From Phytophthora sp. 'mugwort' (taxonomy: Eukaryota > Oomycota > Peronosporomycetes > Peronosporales > Peronosporaceae): a stretch of 64,000 bases of DNA. Made by a program: the position numbers and the translations under genes. The notes beneath the pieces are model-generated. The model was not told the origin of the DNA and ran no database searches. It saw only the letters and a list, made by a program, of their open reading frames with translations. Where the stretch lies: positions 9,424,001 through 9,488,000 of the forward strand of contig JAUCEF010000007.1 in the NCBI GenBank assembly GCA_033558025.1. Direction: 5' to 3'. Shown here one piece after another: positions 27,121-37,640 of the stretch; within the stretch, counting starts at the first letter, position 1, and every line of letters starts with the position of its first letter.

Positions 27121-28340
27121 GTACCTTCACGAAACTTACAGCAACTTAACACAAGCAACGCAAATTATAATACACAAAACACCCAAACAACAACAATGCG
27201 CAGGCACCCTCACACACACGTACTGTACCAACGATCGAACGAACGCCTGCATGAACATCTACAAACACCCCTTCTCCCTCGGGAGCTCCATCTCAACGTT
27301 TGTCATGCACCACAAAACCACGCCACGCATCGCCACCGGTACGACGCCATCTTAGACGCCACCACACGACCCCTCGCAACCCCCATGTCGAGATTATGAT
27401 TGCAACGCGACGTGATCATACCAACATATATTATGGTTATCCCTGTAACGCCACCACCGAGCCTCTCGCACCTAGCTCAGTAAGCTTGCAGTGGACTGCC
27501 AGGACAACATCTCGTTCTTGTGCAAGGCGGTTGTCTGTGCCAAGCCGGCTCTCGTGTCAAACGGCTGAAGCATAGAGAACTGATCCGGGTCGAGTGCACA
27601 CTTGAACATTCGTTTGACACGTAGCGCAGTAACGATATGTTTGCAGTACTGCGTCGTTCTCGTCTGTGCGAAAGCGACACATTCTGTTGGAAAGCAAGTA
27701 CCAGTACAAGAAATCGTGAAACCATACCCGCAGGCACAAACATGGCAAGTCGAGCCGGAGCGTAGCGGTGAAAAGTGCGCGGCTTCTGCTAGATGTTGAT
27801 GGCCCATCCTGCTGCTCTTGCCACGCAAACCAGCTAGCCATCGGGTCAAATCTATTCTGTGGGATGCACATCGTCTTGTATATCATGAGACTGCTCACTA
27901 CAAAAGGTTTCTGTGAGTATCGTGTCAGTCGAATACAAGTTAAGATATGTGCGGTAGAATTCACAATCTAGTCCGCGTGCTACTTCTAAAGTCCCACCGA
28001 GCCAGTCGCGACTGATCTATGTTGCAGATGATCTATCTGTCCGCTCAGTCGGCGTAATTCAGCGCCAATACGCTCTAGTCGTCGCACAGCTCGCGATCAA
28101 AAACGTGTGTACATAGCTTGCAAGCAATTGGACCAGCGTCAATGAAGCTTGGATGCAAGTGCTATGGTCTCAATCACGACGGACAAGAGAAGTCTAGCGC
28201 AAAAAGGCGGAGAATAAGCGCTGCTTGCGAGTACTGCCCCGTTACCCCGATGATCGCGGCACAAACGCAACAGCGGGCGAGCTGCGCACCATACGCACGC
28301 TCAAGTCCTTTGCGCCAACGCACGGTCGCAAAGAAGCAAG

Positions 28341-28413
28341 CACCCCCCGTGGGGCTCGAACCCACGACCACTGGCTTAAAAGGCCAGCGCTCTACCAACT
28401 GAGCTAGACGGGT
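28341..28413 (-). tRNA. tRNA-Lys(UUU), array copy 22
   Basis: Same sequence as copy 1; unit 22 (27121-28413), subtype A with one A lost from the ACAAAAACACC run, hence 1,293 bp. Confidence 0.9.
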
Positions 28414-29635
28414 GTACCTTCACGAAACTTACAGCAACTTAACACAAGCAACGCAAATTATAATACACAAAAACACCCAAACAACAACAATGCGCAGGCA
28501 CCCTCACACACACGTACTGTACCAACGATCGAACGAACGCCTGCATGAACATCTACAAATCACCCCTTCTCCCTCGGGAGCTCCATCTCAACGTTTGTCA
28601 TGCACCACAAAACCACGCCACGCATCGCCACCGGTACGACGCCATCTTAGACGCCACCACACGACCCCTCGCAACCCCCATGTCGAGATTATGATTGCAA
28701 CGCGACGTGATCATACCAACATATATTATGGTTATCCCTGTAACGCCACCACCGAGCCTCTCGCACCTAGCTCAGTAAGCTTGCAGTGGACTGCCAGGAC
28801 AACATCTCGTTCTTGTGCAAGGCGGTTGTCTGTGCCAAGCCGGCTCTCGTGTCAAACGGCTGAAGCATAGAGAACTGATCCGGGTCGAGTGCACACTTGA
28901 ACATTCGTTTGACACGTAGCGCAGTAACGATATGTTTGCAGTACTGCGTCGTTCTCGTCTGTGCGAAAGCGACACATTCTGTTGGAAAGCAAGTACCAGT
29001 ACAAGAAATCCTGAAACCATACCCGCAGGCACAAACATGGCAAGTCGAGCCGGAGCGTAGCGGTGAAAAGTGCGCGGCTTCTGCTAGATGTTGATGGCCC
29101 ATCCTGCTGCTCTTGCCACGCAAACCAGCTAGCCATCGGGTCAAATCTATTCTGTGGGATTCACATCGTCTTGTATATCATGAGACTGCTCACTACAAAA
29201 GGTTTCTGTGAGTATCGTGTCAGTCGAATACAAGTTAAGATATGTGCGGTAGAATTCACAATCTAGTCCGCGTGCTACTTCTACAGTCCCACCGAGCCAG
29301 TCGCGACTGATCTATGTTGCAGATGATCTATCTGTCCGCTCAGTCGGCGTAATTCAGCGCCAATACGCTCTAGTCGTCGCACAGCTCGCGATCAAAAACG
29401 TGTGTACATAGCTTGCAAGCAATTGGACCAGCGTCAATGAAGCTTGGATGCAAGTGCTATGGTCTCAATCACGACGGACAAGAGAAGTCTAGCGCAAAAA
29501 GGCGGAGAATAAGCGCTGCTTGCGAGTACTGCCCCGTTACCCCGATGATCGCGGCACAAACGCAACAGCGGGCGAGCTGCGCACCATACGCACGCTCAAG
29601 TCCTTTGCGCCAACGCACGGTCGCAAAGAAGCAAG

Positions 29636-29708
29636 CACCCCCCGTGGGGCTCGAACCCACGACCACTGGCTTAAAAGGCCAGCGCTCTACCAACTGAGCT
29701 AGACGGGT
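29636..29708 (-). tRNA. tRNA-Lys(UUU), array copy 23 (last)
   Basis: Same sequence as copy 1; unit 23 (28414-29708), subtype B, with private change GGGATTCAC near 29,160 and the CTACAG variant of units 15-17. Its 5' flank is the truncated unit 24. Confidence 0.9.
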
Positions 29709-30272
29709 GTACCTTCACGAAACTTACAGCAACTTAACACAAGCAACGCAAATTATAATACACAAAAACACCCAAACAACAACAATGCGCAGGCACCCTC
29801 ACACACACGTACTGTACCAACGATCGAACGAACGCCTGCATGAACATCTACAAATCACCCCTTCTCCCTCGGGAGCTCCATCTCAACGTTTGTCATGCAC
29901 CACAAAACCACGCCACGCATCGCCACCGGTACGACGCCATCTTAGACGCCATCACACGACCCCTCGCAACCCCCATGTCGAGATTATGATTGCAACGCGA
30001 CGTGATCATACCAACATATATTATGGTTATCCCTGTAACGCCACCACCGAGCCTCTCGCACCTAGCTCAGTAAGCTTGCAGTGGACTGCCAGGACAACAT
30101 CTCGTTCTTGTGCAAGGCGGTTGTCTGTGCCAAGCCGGCTCTCGTGTCAAACGGCTGAAGCATAGAGAACTGATCCGGGTCGAGTGCACACTTGAACATT
30201 CGTTTGACACGTAGCGCAGTAACGATATGTTTACAGTACTGCGTTCTTCGCGCCAGTGCGAAAGCGACACAT

Positions 30273-31480
30273 CGACGACTACGCGATCTACGCTGTGGTC
30301 TGGTACGCGTTGCGCGAAGTGGGCTTGAACGAAATGCAAAAGTGTCGAGATCTACACCCCCATTACTGGGTCGAGCTCCCACCGATCCAGATCGGGGAGG
30401 GGGGGGGGGGGGGGGGGGGCGGTGTTCTCGATCCAGGTGGATCCGGTCGTGCTGTTCTTGAGTCGTCGAGAACGAGCTTGAGTGCAGCGGATGAGAATTG
30501 GGTTCGGGCACACCGATCGTTTAGTAAGTTGAAGGAGAAGGTCGCCGCCACTCCAATCTTGTGTCATTTTGATCCAGATCGTTAACTTGTGGTAGTTGTC
30601 TATGCCAGCGACGGGGCGCTCTCGACCGCCTTGATTCAAGGGCACGAGCGTGGGTATTGCCGTTGATGTTTGCGAGTCGTACTATAGTCGAATGAACTCA
30701 ACTACAACGTAGGAAATGTTGGCCCTTTTGTGGAGCTTCGAAATGAACTACAACATGTTGGTTGTACGACAGATCCGGATCCTGACCAGACCATCGACGT
30801 TGGCTCAGATCGCCCGGTCTCCAAGGACGGTTAGGTCAGTGGACCGAGATCGAGAACTGTATCAAGGAAGATGACGAGATCTTCGGAGCGATCGCCGCCA
30901 AATCACATCTCGGTTTAAGGTGAACGAGGCACTGATCGTGATCGCACCCAGGAAAGAGCCGCGCCGCCAGATCCAAGTACCGATCCCAGTGAAAGGCACG
31001 GACGATGAGCTATTTGGGGTGAGTTTTGTCGGATCTGCACGAACAAAACGAGGCGGTGGAGCTTACAGTACAATCCTGTTGAAACTATCTGAGTGGACGG
31101 TAGTGCAGGCCCAATCCGGTTACGCTGCGGATCTGACTGTGGACGAGGCAGCGTACAATAAACTACTGTTGTGTCTTGAATTGCTGGAAGGGATGGCGCA
31201 GGGGCGATCGGTGATTTGTGGCGATTCGAATCTAGTGATCAGGCAGGTACGAGGCGATATCGACTGTAGTCACCCAGACTGACACTAGTGAGGCAGAAAG
31301 CCCTGGACCGGCTTCAGGTCTGGCCAAATCACGAACTGTTACACGTGAAAACGACTGGAATGCTAGTGCGGACAGTTTAGCCAGCGCTGCATTACAGCGG
31401 CAGCAAGGAGTGGCCGTCAGCGAGGAGAAGGCGTATCAAGATCTGACCGCTGAATCGCTTAGATGAGATCCTAATGATCA
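30273..31480 (+). pseudogene. Ty3/Gypsy Pol remnant: end of reverse transcriptase and RNase H
   Basis: Translated pieces in shifting plus frames match the oomycete Gypsy Pol region after the RT core. Around 30,480-30,720 the RNase H-like thumb reads ENWVRAHRSFSKLKEK, then ATPILCHFDPDR and YASDGALSTALIQ. At 31,000-31,265 an RNase H type I domain has FVGSARTKRGGGAYS, an E in VDEAAYN, and CGDSNLVIRQVRG. The first catalytic Asp, expected in FDGSA, is Val. The downstream frame continues past 31,283 with ALDRLQVW and LASAALQRQQGVAVS. Several stops and frameshifts make it non-functional. The remnant begins abruptly at the end of the tRNA array, with no LTR or Gag in front of it. Confidence 0.8.
30399..30419. 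repeat. Homopolymer run of 21 G
   Basis: Twenty-one consecutive G on the plus strand, preceded by GGGGA, inside the Gypsy Pol remnant. It replaces an expected short linker between the RT and RNase H portions. Confidence 0.95.
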
Positions 31481-32680
31481 GATCGGAGGGCTTTGTGGTA
31501 CGAGTCTCACCGGTGGCTACCCGATTAGGAACTAGATCCGTATATATCCGACAGTTCTAATGGTTTTATAAAAGAGCTCCATGTTGATCGTACTCGGTAA
31601 GCCCAAGACGGGGAAGTGTGGATTTCGCGTTTGAAGAAATATCTGGCTGGAGAGGTGACCAATCGCACACAAGATCAGGCTAGACTATGTGGCAATCTGC
31701 TCTCCTGCTCTCTACTGTCCTCCTACCAAGGGATCGGAAGCAGATCGGGAAGGATTGATGAGACTTGCCGCGCTGAGACACTCCACCTCGATATCCTATA
31801 TCACTATCACGCGAGCGTGGAAGGCGATCATCAAGGGATTGGTCGTACGTATCATCAGATTAGATAGCATTTTCATTGGCGAGGTTTATATCGCAGTGTG
31901 CAGAGATATGTAGATTGTGAGACCGGAAAGGGTCGTGCCACGTTCAGAGGATAATCGCTTGGGAACTTCCAGGCGTCATACCCTTTTCAGATCATTGCAA
32001 TGGATCACATATCCTTGCTACGAAGTCGTTTAAAGGCAACGCGGAACTACTGATCTGGGTAGATCTCTTCACAGGATATGTGATCGCGAAGGCAAGTGAG
32101 TTTAGAACGGCTCAGAAGATTGCCGAGTCGTATGAGGAGTACATCCTCCGGAGGATTGGCGCTAGTGGATCGATCCGTCACGTTCGAGGAGCCTGGGTTC
32201 ATGTCTGACTTCTTTCGAGCGTTTAGCAAAATCCTCGGATAATGGCAGGAGGGGGGGGGGGTATCGACCGCAAGCAAACGGAACAACGGAACGGATGGTA
32301 AAGACTATAACCTGAGCTCTGAAGATGTATGTCCAAGATCTAAACCAGCAAGATTGGGGTGAGTACGCTGAGCGACTGACGTTTGCGATCAACACAGCTC
32401 AAGATCGAGGAGATACACCGTTCTATCTCGTACATGTATGAGACCCCAGATCAACGGTGGAAGCCACTATAGCGTTAGGCACTAATCGTTCTCGAAACTG
32501 AGACCCAAGAAGATGAAGATACCATCTCCAGCGCTATTACACGTCGGCAAGAGAACAAGTCAAACTTAAGCTGCGGGAAGCGATCTCAAATCGGGCCGAT
32601 CGGCACAATGGCGGAGTCGATCGACATCAGACCGGGACCGGATCGCAAATCTGGCTGTATCTAGATCGGGTGGAGAAAGC
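31481..32680 (+). pseudogene. Ty3/Gypsy Pol remnant: integrase
   Basis: The zinc-binding part survives near 31,790-31,960 (YHYHASVEGDHQGIGRTYH, then a shifted CETGKGR). The catalytic core follows from about 31,985 with FQIIAMDHI, LLIWVDLFTGYVIAKAS, RTAQKIAESYEEYILRR and, after a shift, YAERLTFAINTAQD. Stops, frameshifts and an 11-G run at 32,251 destroy the frame. The later stretch near 32,650-32,700 resembles the integrase C-terminal barrel (VWLYLDRV-like, LAHLWHSPFR). It lies between the RNase H and chromodomain pieces in the normal Ty3/Gypsy order. Confidence 0.75.
32251..32261. repeat. Homopolymer run of 11 G
   Basis: Eleven G inside the integrase remnant. The flanks read on as integrase, so the run sits where coding sequence is expected. 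Confidence 0.95.
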
Positions 32681-32814
32681 GTACACCCGGAACTTGGCGC
32701 ATCTGTGGCACAGTCCTTTTCGAGCGCTGAGAAGATCAGCGAATACTCATTGCGGCTCGAAATCGCTAGAACGAAATACCGGCTCTTCCTGGTTGTGCAT
32801 GTGTCTAAATTTAT

Positions 32815-33156
32815 TTGAAGCTGGTCGAGGAATTCCCGCCTCGGTCACGGACCGAGTTGGCTGTCCCCATTCTGGATCGACTAGATTGTGACAAAACTCT
32901 GTTGACCGACGATAGCTGGACACAGGAGCTAGGAGCAGACGAATACGAAGTGGAGAAGATCACTGATCTGAGGACAGGCGGGAGAACGCGATATGGCCGG
33001 ATCTATCGGGAGTTCTTTGTTTACTGGAAGGGATTCGAAGGCCCAATCTGGGTTGACGAAGCCGATCTCACTGCCGAGCACTCCTCCACCGATTTTCTTC
33101 GGGGAAAAGCTAACGGGAATCGTTTCGGTGTGATGCAGTCCCACGAGGAGGAGTGA
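32815..33156 (+). pseudogene. Ty3/Gypsy Pol remnant: chromodomain C-terminus
   Basis: An open stretch of 113 codons. After a linker with FPPRSRTELAVPILDRLD it gives a chromodomain-like segment: DEYEVEKITDLR, then RYGRIYREFFVYWKGFEG and PIWVDEADL. The aromatic cage-type layout (Y...W...W/V) and the position directly after the integrase C-terminal barrel mark the element as a chromovirus. The frame ends at QSHEEE. It is the best preserved part of this element, but no complete Pol frame precedes it. Confidence 0.75.
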
Positions 33157-33379
33157 GTTTGAGGAGATCGCGGTGACCTGGTGGATGAAAAAAAGGGTGT
33201 CTGGGAAGGCCACAGATCGGAGGAAACGGACTGTGTGTGAAGTTATACATATCTATGCGCAGTTTCGAGAATTGAAGACAAAATCCGGATCGAGCGGATT
33301 CCCCGTGAATTAACAGAAAAAATCAGGAAAACTCAGCAGTCAGATGCAGATAAGCGAGGATGTATTGAAGGGAGACATT
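33157..33379. other. Tail of the Gypsy remnant, no gene
   Basis: Purine-rich sequence after the Pol stop, probably 3' untranslated region of the element. I see no LTR end here. Confidence 0.4.
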
Positions 33380-34016
33380 ACCAGGAGGAGTGAAGTGTGA
33401 GTTCCTCACGGGCGACGAACTCACCCGGGATCGTTGGGAGGTGACTGTAGACAAGTGGAGAGTGGACCGCATCGAGGGTCAAATTTGTTTCGGAGCTGGC
33501 TGATCCGATACGCCGGGAGCTCCATAGGCCGGTCGCGAAATTGATTACGCCATGGATCAGCGGCATCGGATTCACGCAGAGCCTCCAAGAGGTTAGCGGT
33601 GGTGGTGGTGGTGGTTACCAGGTTCCGTCGTCCGCCGTCGTCGGAAAATGGAGGAAGAAGGGGTCGAGGAATAGATCCAGATCGGCCCACTGTTCTCGCA
33701 TCATCGGAGGAAACTGACGTAACAACACCCGCCAGCTGTCACCAGCCCGGATCCGCCGCCGACGACGACTATGATGGTACTGCTCCACCCCCGGATCGCG
33801 ACGGTGTTCAGCGGTGATTGGCAAATAATACGTCGTTTCCCAGTAGGCTTGGAGGTGTCGCCGCTCGAGGGAGAGGTAACAGTTCGCGATTTGGGCCAGT
33901 GTGGTGTTCGACCTAAGATGGAGCGGCAGATCGGAGGCCAAAGTCTCCTCCATGTTTTCCATCGTCTCCCAGGGCCGATCGGTGATCAAGGCGGCGATGT
34001 TAGGGCCGGTGATCAA
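33380..34016 (-). pseudogene. Gypsy Gag-like remnant, minus strand
   Basis: Minus-strand frames from 34,016 to about 33,380 read as one protein broken by frameshifts. The parts are an N-terminal stretch with LRSNTTLAQIANCYLSLERR, then RRRRRIRAGDSW, then FPPMMREQWADLDLFLDPF and FLHFPTTADDGTW. A further frame holds PMPLIHGVINFATG and LPTIPGEFVA. This resembles the first ORF (Gag region) of oomycete Gypsy elements. I infer the family from the overall look and from the neighbouring Gypsy Pol, not from a signature motif. It points opposite to the Pol remnant at 30,273-33,156. Confidence 0.45.
33598..33615. repeat. GGT microsatellite
   Basis: Six GGT triplets in a row inside the Gag-like remnant. 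Confidence 0.9.
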
Positions 34017-35043
34017 GTTGTCCAGATGGTCGATGCCGGCCCTGGGGGCGTGTACCCCTCATTCACGTCGGAGAATAACCAACCAGGCGGAACCAGGAGC
34101 CGGACGGTCAAGATGCGCCATAATTATAGCTGTCACCTGAGGTTGACTCAAAGTCATAGCCGGTCATGGATCCGTCTCTGCCTGAGTCAAGGCAGGATGA
34201 TGGTCAACTCGGGAATCGAGATGGAAGCCGAAATAACGCGGGAACCAGCAGCCGCAGAGGTCCAGGAGTGGAAGCAGGAGAACTCCCGGATCGGACCTGC
34301 CAGAACCTCCAGTCCAGATCGAGAAGCTGGCGGACACGGGTGACCAGATCTACCATGAGTTTCCGATCCAGGTTGAGCGACCGGTTGCCTCCCACGATCG
34401 GCACGTCTAGGTCTCAAAAGTCCACACGGGGAAGCCACGCTACACCAGATCCATGCAAAGACCCTTCAGCGCTACCATATCGGCTATCTCGATCGACCGG
34501 GAGGCGTCTCCGCCCGGAAGGACGGAGGCTCTAGAGCGAGATTGGGAAAAGACCGCCAAATCTTGATCGTTGATGTCTTCCACTTCATCGTCACCAGATT
34601 CAGGCAGTCCGGTAACGGAGATATGTCAATCATGGTGCGGACAATGACGAACCAAGCAAGTTTGCAGGATTTGGATCGGACGCTGGGAACGATGATGAAA
34701 ACCAGCCGGTTGGTATTGCAGAATCTGGGGTCGTGCAACTACCAGTTCCACCCTAAATTGCGATTTGCCGACCGGTCGCTGTCAGCAATTGGCGGGGTGG
34801 AGAACATTGCATCGGGTGTAGTACCAGACGTATTTGTGAAGGAGCTGGGCGTGAAGGGCTGGCCAGATTGGTGACGCATGCACCGTACGACTACATACAG
34901 GAGCCTGACGAACTCCGTTCGCCTGATGTAATGCGTTGAGACTATCCACTACGGTACAGTGTTGACTCAGGGTTAACAGCTAGGCCTCTAGCCGCTGCTT
35001 CAACTCCATCAGGAGTTTTCTTCTACTTCCTACAGCCACAACT
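34017..35043. other. Degenerate retroelement-like sequence
   Basis: Open frames of 66-190 codons occur on both strands but none carries a domain I recognise. A minus-strand piece with DCLNLVTMKWKTSTIKIW may belong to the Gag-like protein downstream. GATC-rich like the surrounding Gypsy remnants. Confidence 0.35.
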
Positions 35044-35776
35044 GTGGGAGGATTATTGCTGACGAACCGAACGATTATTTCGAAGCTAGCATCGAGGAAC
35101 GAGCAGACGGCCAACATCCAACGCAAAGTCGTGCTAGAGCTTGAGCACCCTGGAGTTGAGGCCAAGTCACGAGAAGACATTCGAGAAGACGTGCTGAAGG
35201 CACTACCTATCGAGGCTAGAGAGCTGTGTGTCTTCATAGGCCCTTTGCTAGCACGGTTCATCACTCCGAACAAAAAAAAACTTCTGAATCATTGGAAATC
35301 GAGAGAGGAAGGTACCAACCCAGGGGCGCCCGCGAAGCAACGAAGCCTTGCTCGATTTCGATCTCGGGACTATCGTCATCAATCTCCGGCTGAGGCCCCC
35401 ACTTGGCCAGAGGGGAAGCCTCGCGGAATCAGACCCCCTGGGCTTAAGGTCGGCGTGGACGGAGCTAACGATCGACCGGGAGGAGGAACCGATCGGCTCC
35501 ATAACGGACGCTTGGGCAAAGGGCGAGGAGATGAAAGGAGGTCGACCGGCTACGTTCCCGCTTGCCAGCGCGAGGAGGACCAGACCCAGTGGGCCTCAAC
35601 AACAACGCCACGTCGGCAAGACGTTGAGTGATCAGATCAACCGAAGTGCCGATTTCGTCCTGAGTTTGACAGAGGCGATGGTAGGCAGTCCGGACGTCGG
35701 CGATCTGAGTTTCCAGCGCACGAAGAGTCCGCTGAGATATACCCAGCTAAACATCTACACGCCAGGACTGTTATGA
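35044..35776 (+). pseudogene. Gag-like remnant, plus strand
   Basis: Two overlapping plus frames (35,044-35,631 and 35,348-35,776) form one broken protein. It starts with a helical part (NRTIISKLASRNEQT, AKSREDIREDVLKALPIEA, RELCVFIGP), followed by a proline/arginine-rich linker. It ends with RSADFVLSLTEAMVGSPDVG and LRYTQLNIYTPGL. I take it as the N-terminal part of an oomycete Gypsy Gag by resemblance only. It lies between minus-strand Gag-like pieces, so the region has been rearranged or holds pieces of more than one element. Confidence 0.4.
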
Positions 35777-35799
35777 GAGAATTAGTCAAGGGTCGGCCA

Positions 35800-36560
35800 A
35801 TCGGACGAGCGGCAGATTATGGTACTTACGTGCGTCGGCAGATTCCGTCGTCGCTGCGCCATGAGTACGGACCGCTGCCTCGAGATCAGATCTTAAAGGG
35901 GACGGACCACGTCACAGGGTATCAACCTCTGCTCGAAGCTGATATCACTCGATCTGGGGCTGATCCCGCTTGGCCCGAAGCTGGTCTCGCTCACGGATGA
36001 GCCGATCGACAGTCGGCGTGGTGGTCCGCAGACCCGCAGATGTCGGATCGGCTATCGGATCGGAGGAAGCAACGCGATAATGCCTGATCTGGACTTGACG
36101 GAGCTCGGGGGGTTCTCCAGCCGCGCCACATCCGCGTCCCGTTCGACACGAAGCCGAACCTACAGAGTTCTATCAGTGTCAGATCGAGAAGCCTCAGCAG
36201 TAGCCTTGTCCAAAGCAGCATTATCGGAGTTTAAGCTGACACGAAATGAGTCGAGATCGGCGTGAGTCTCCTCCAGTTCTAGCTCATGGGCGATGATTTG
36301 GTAGCGTAGGTCATCTACCTCCTCCGCCCGAAGTTCCAGGCGATGCACAAGCTCGTCTCCGTGGGAATCAGCTTCAGAGAGCCCTCGCTGAACATCCGAG
36401 AGACGATCCTCCACGTCTTGGATTTGGCTGCCTGCTGACGGAGTTGGTCACGTAGGCGACGAATACCCCGCTCATCCCCTTGAGCGGGGAGAGCATCATC
36501 CGTCTCAGCCCGCAAACGCCGGATCTCCTCACCTTGATCGCGCCGGAATTGTTTCATACA
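35800..36560 (-). pseudogene. Coiled-coil Gag-like remnant, minus strand
   Basis: Minus-strand frames show heptad-rich, charged sequence: FRRDQGEEIRRLRAETDDAL, RRLRDQLRQQAAK, then EDRLSDVQRGLSEADSHGDE, RLELRAEEVDDLRYQ and IRERDQLRAKRDQ. Stops and frameshifts separate the pieces. Long coiled coils of this kind are common in the Gag ORF of oomycete Gypsy elements, which is why I place it there. A host coiled-coil protein remnant cannot be excluded. Confidence 0.45.
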
Positions 36561-37189
36561 TCTGAGCTATGACGCGGTCCTGATGCATGCGATCTCGAAG
36601 GAGATCGTCATGCGTACCCCGTGTCCGACGGAGCACGTCCTCCATGTATGTCACCTGATGCGCTACAAACTTGAGTTACAGAGTCGGCAGGTACACGCGA
36701 CGCGGCTGAACGGCGCGACCTAACGCTGCGAGACTAAGCCGGCGGCGATCGGTCCTCACCGGAGATGTTGGAATGACGATCACTCATAGCGCTGAAAGTG
36801 AGTGTTTCTTGCGGCAAAAATTGAAAAGTGTGACCGGAATGTGGCCGCCTACGGCAACGGCTTCGGACAGGGGGCGGTTGTGGAGAAGCGTCAATCAAGA
36901 ATATCAGATCCCAAGGAAATTGCCAGATCTGCGAGAAAGTCGGTTCCAGCCGTGAGGAAAGGGCATGATCGAGCTAGATCAAGATGCGAGGTAAAAGCGG
37001 GGCGACGTTCGACCTAATCTGGAGCCATAGCGGATACTCCGACGAAGGGAAAGGAAACCAAAACCGAACAGTCATCAAGAATGGATCTGCTATGGTCACC
37101 CGACCGATCGGGGATCGGCCAAACGCCCGAATCCAGATCTAGGCAAGACATGAAGACAGGAGATTAATACTGTCTGGCGACGGGTAGAT
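36561..37189. other. Stretch without a recognised gene
   Basis: Short frames only. The base composition and GATC content match the flanking retroelement debris. Confidence 0.3.
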
Positions 37190-37640
37190 CGGGGCCGATC
37201 TGGCTTGATCTGACGCCTGCTGGACCCGATCGACCATCGATGATGGTGGTCTCAGATCAACTCTGTCAGGCGGCAGGATCGGCGCAAGAGGCTGAGATCG
37301 GGACCTGCTGGCGACCGGTCGAGCTCGACCAAACAGGATCGGCCCTCGATTGGATCGGCATACGGACCCGGACAGAAGGTTCTGGTAGGTCGAGCCGATC
37401 CGGCGTTCAGGATCTGGCAGATCGGTCCGGCGTTCACAGATCGGCACGCACCCGTAGTCTGAGATCGGGCAGATGAGACCGATCTGACATCCTGGATCTG
37501 GTAGATCGGGCTGATCGTTGGCGGAATTGCATAGATCGGGCCGATCTAGCATTCGGTATCTTGCAAATCGGGCAGATCCGGCGTTCGCAGATCCGCATAT
37601 ACCTCGTTGTCTGAGATCCCCGCGCTTCCCTTGTCAGACA
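37190..37640. repeat. GATC-rich degenerate minisatellite
   Basis: Dense, imperfect repetition of short words such as GATCGG, CAGATC and CCGGCGTTC. Two longer blocks, about 37,421-37,470 and 37,573-37,620, repeat each other with changes: each runs from CAGATC through CCGGCGTTC and CAGATC to GTCTGAGATC. This may be an untranslated leader or LTR of the adjacent Gypsy remnants. Confidence 0.6.

Larger units (their letters stand above)
1..30272. repeat. Tandem array of ~1,294-bp units, each with one tRNA-Lys gene
   Basis: The same sequence recurs head to tail with a period of 1,293-1,295 bp. The first base of the window is already inside a unit, so the array continues to the left. Unit ends, taken at the tRNA 5' end, fall at 1235, 2530, 3824, 5118, 6412, 7706, 9000, 10294, 11589, 12884, 14178, 15473, 16767, 18061, 19355, 20649, 21943, 23237, 24531, 25825, 27120, 28413 and 29708. 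A 24th unit breaks off near 30,272. Differences between units are a few single bases and one-base indels per kilobase. They cluster about 80-270 bp past each unit start and near the middle of the unit. Apart from the tRNA I find no RNA gene. Open frames of 60-152 codons recur in several frames on both strands, but they overlap one another, carry no recognised domain, and simply follow from the repetition. Confidence 0.98.

Noticed and set aside
1..30272. CRISPR array
   Set aside because: Units are 1.29 kb and nearly identical throughout. There are no short repeats with unique spacers, and the genome is eukaryotic.
1..30272. Ribosomal DNA, 5S rRNA or snRNA repeat
   Set aside because: I searched the unit by eye on both strands for 5S, U1-U6 and spliced-leader landmarks and found none; only the tRNA has a convincing RNA fold.
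30062..30511. 149-codon minus-strand frame with a proline run
   Set aside because: The prolines are the complement of the 21-G run, and the frame fuses array sequence to retroelement sequence across the junction.
33771..34343. 190-codon plus-strand frame as a gene
   Set aside because: It is antisense to the Gag-like remnant, is Arg/Gly/Ser-rich without a domain, and fits a shadow frame.
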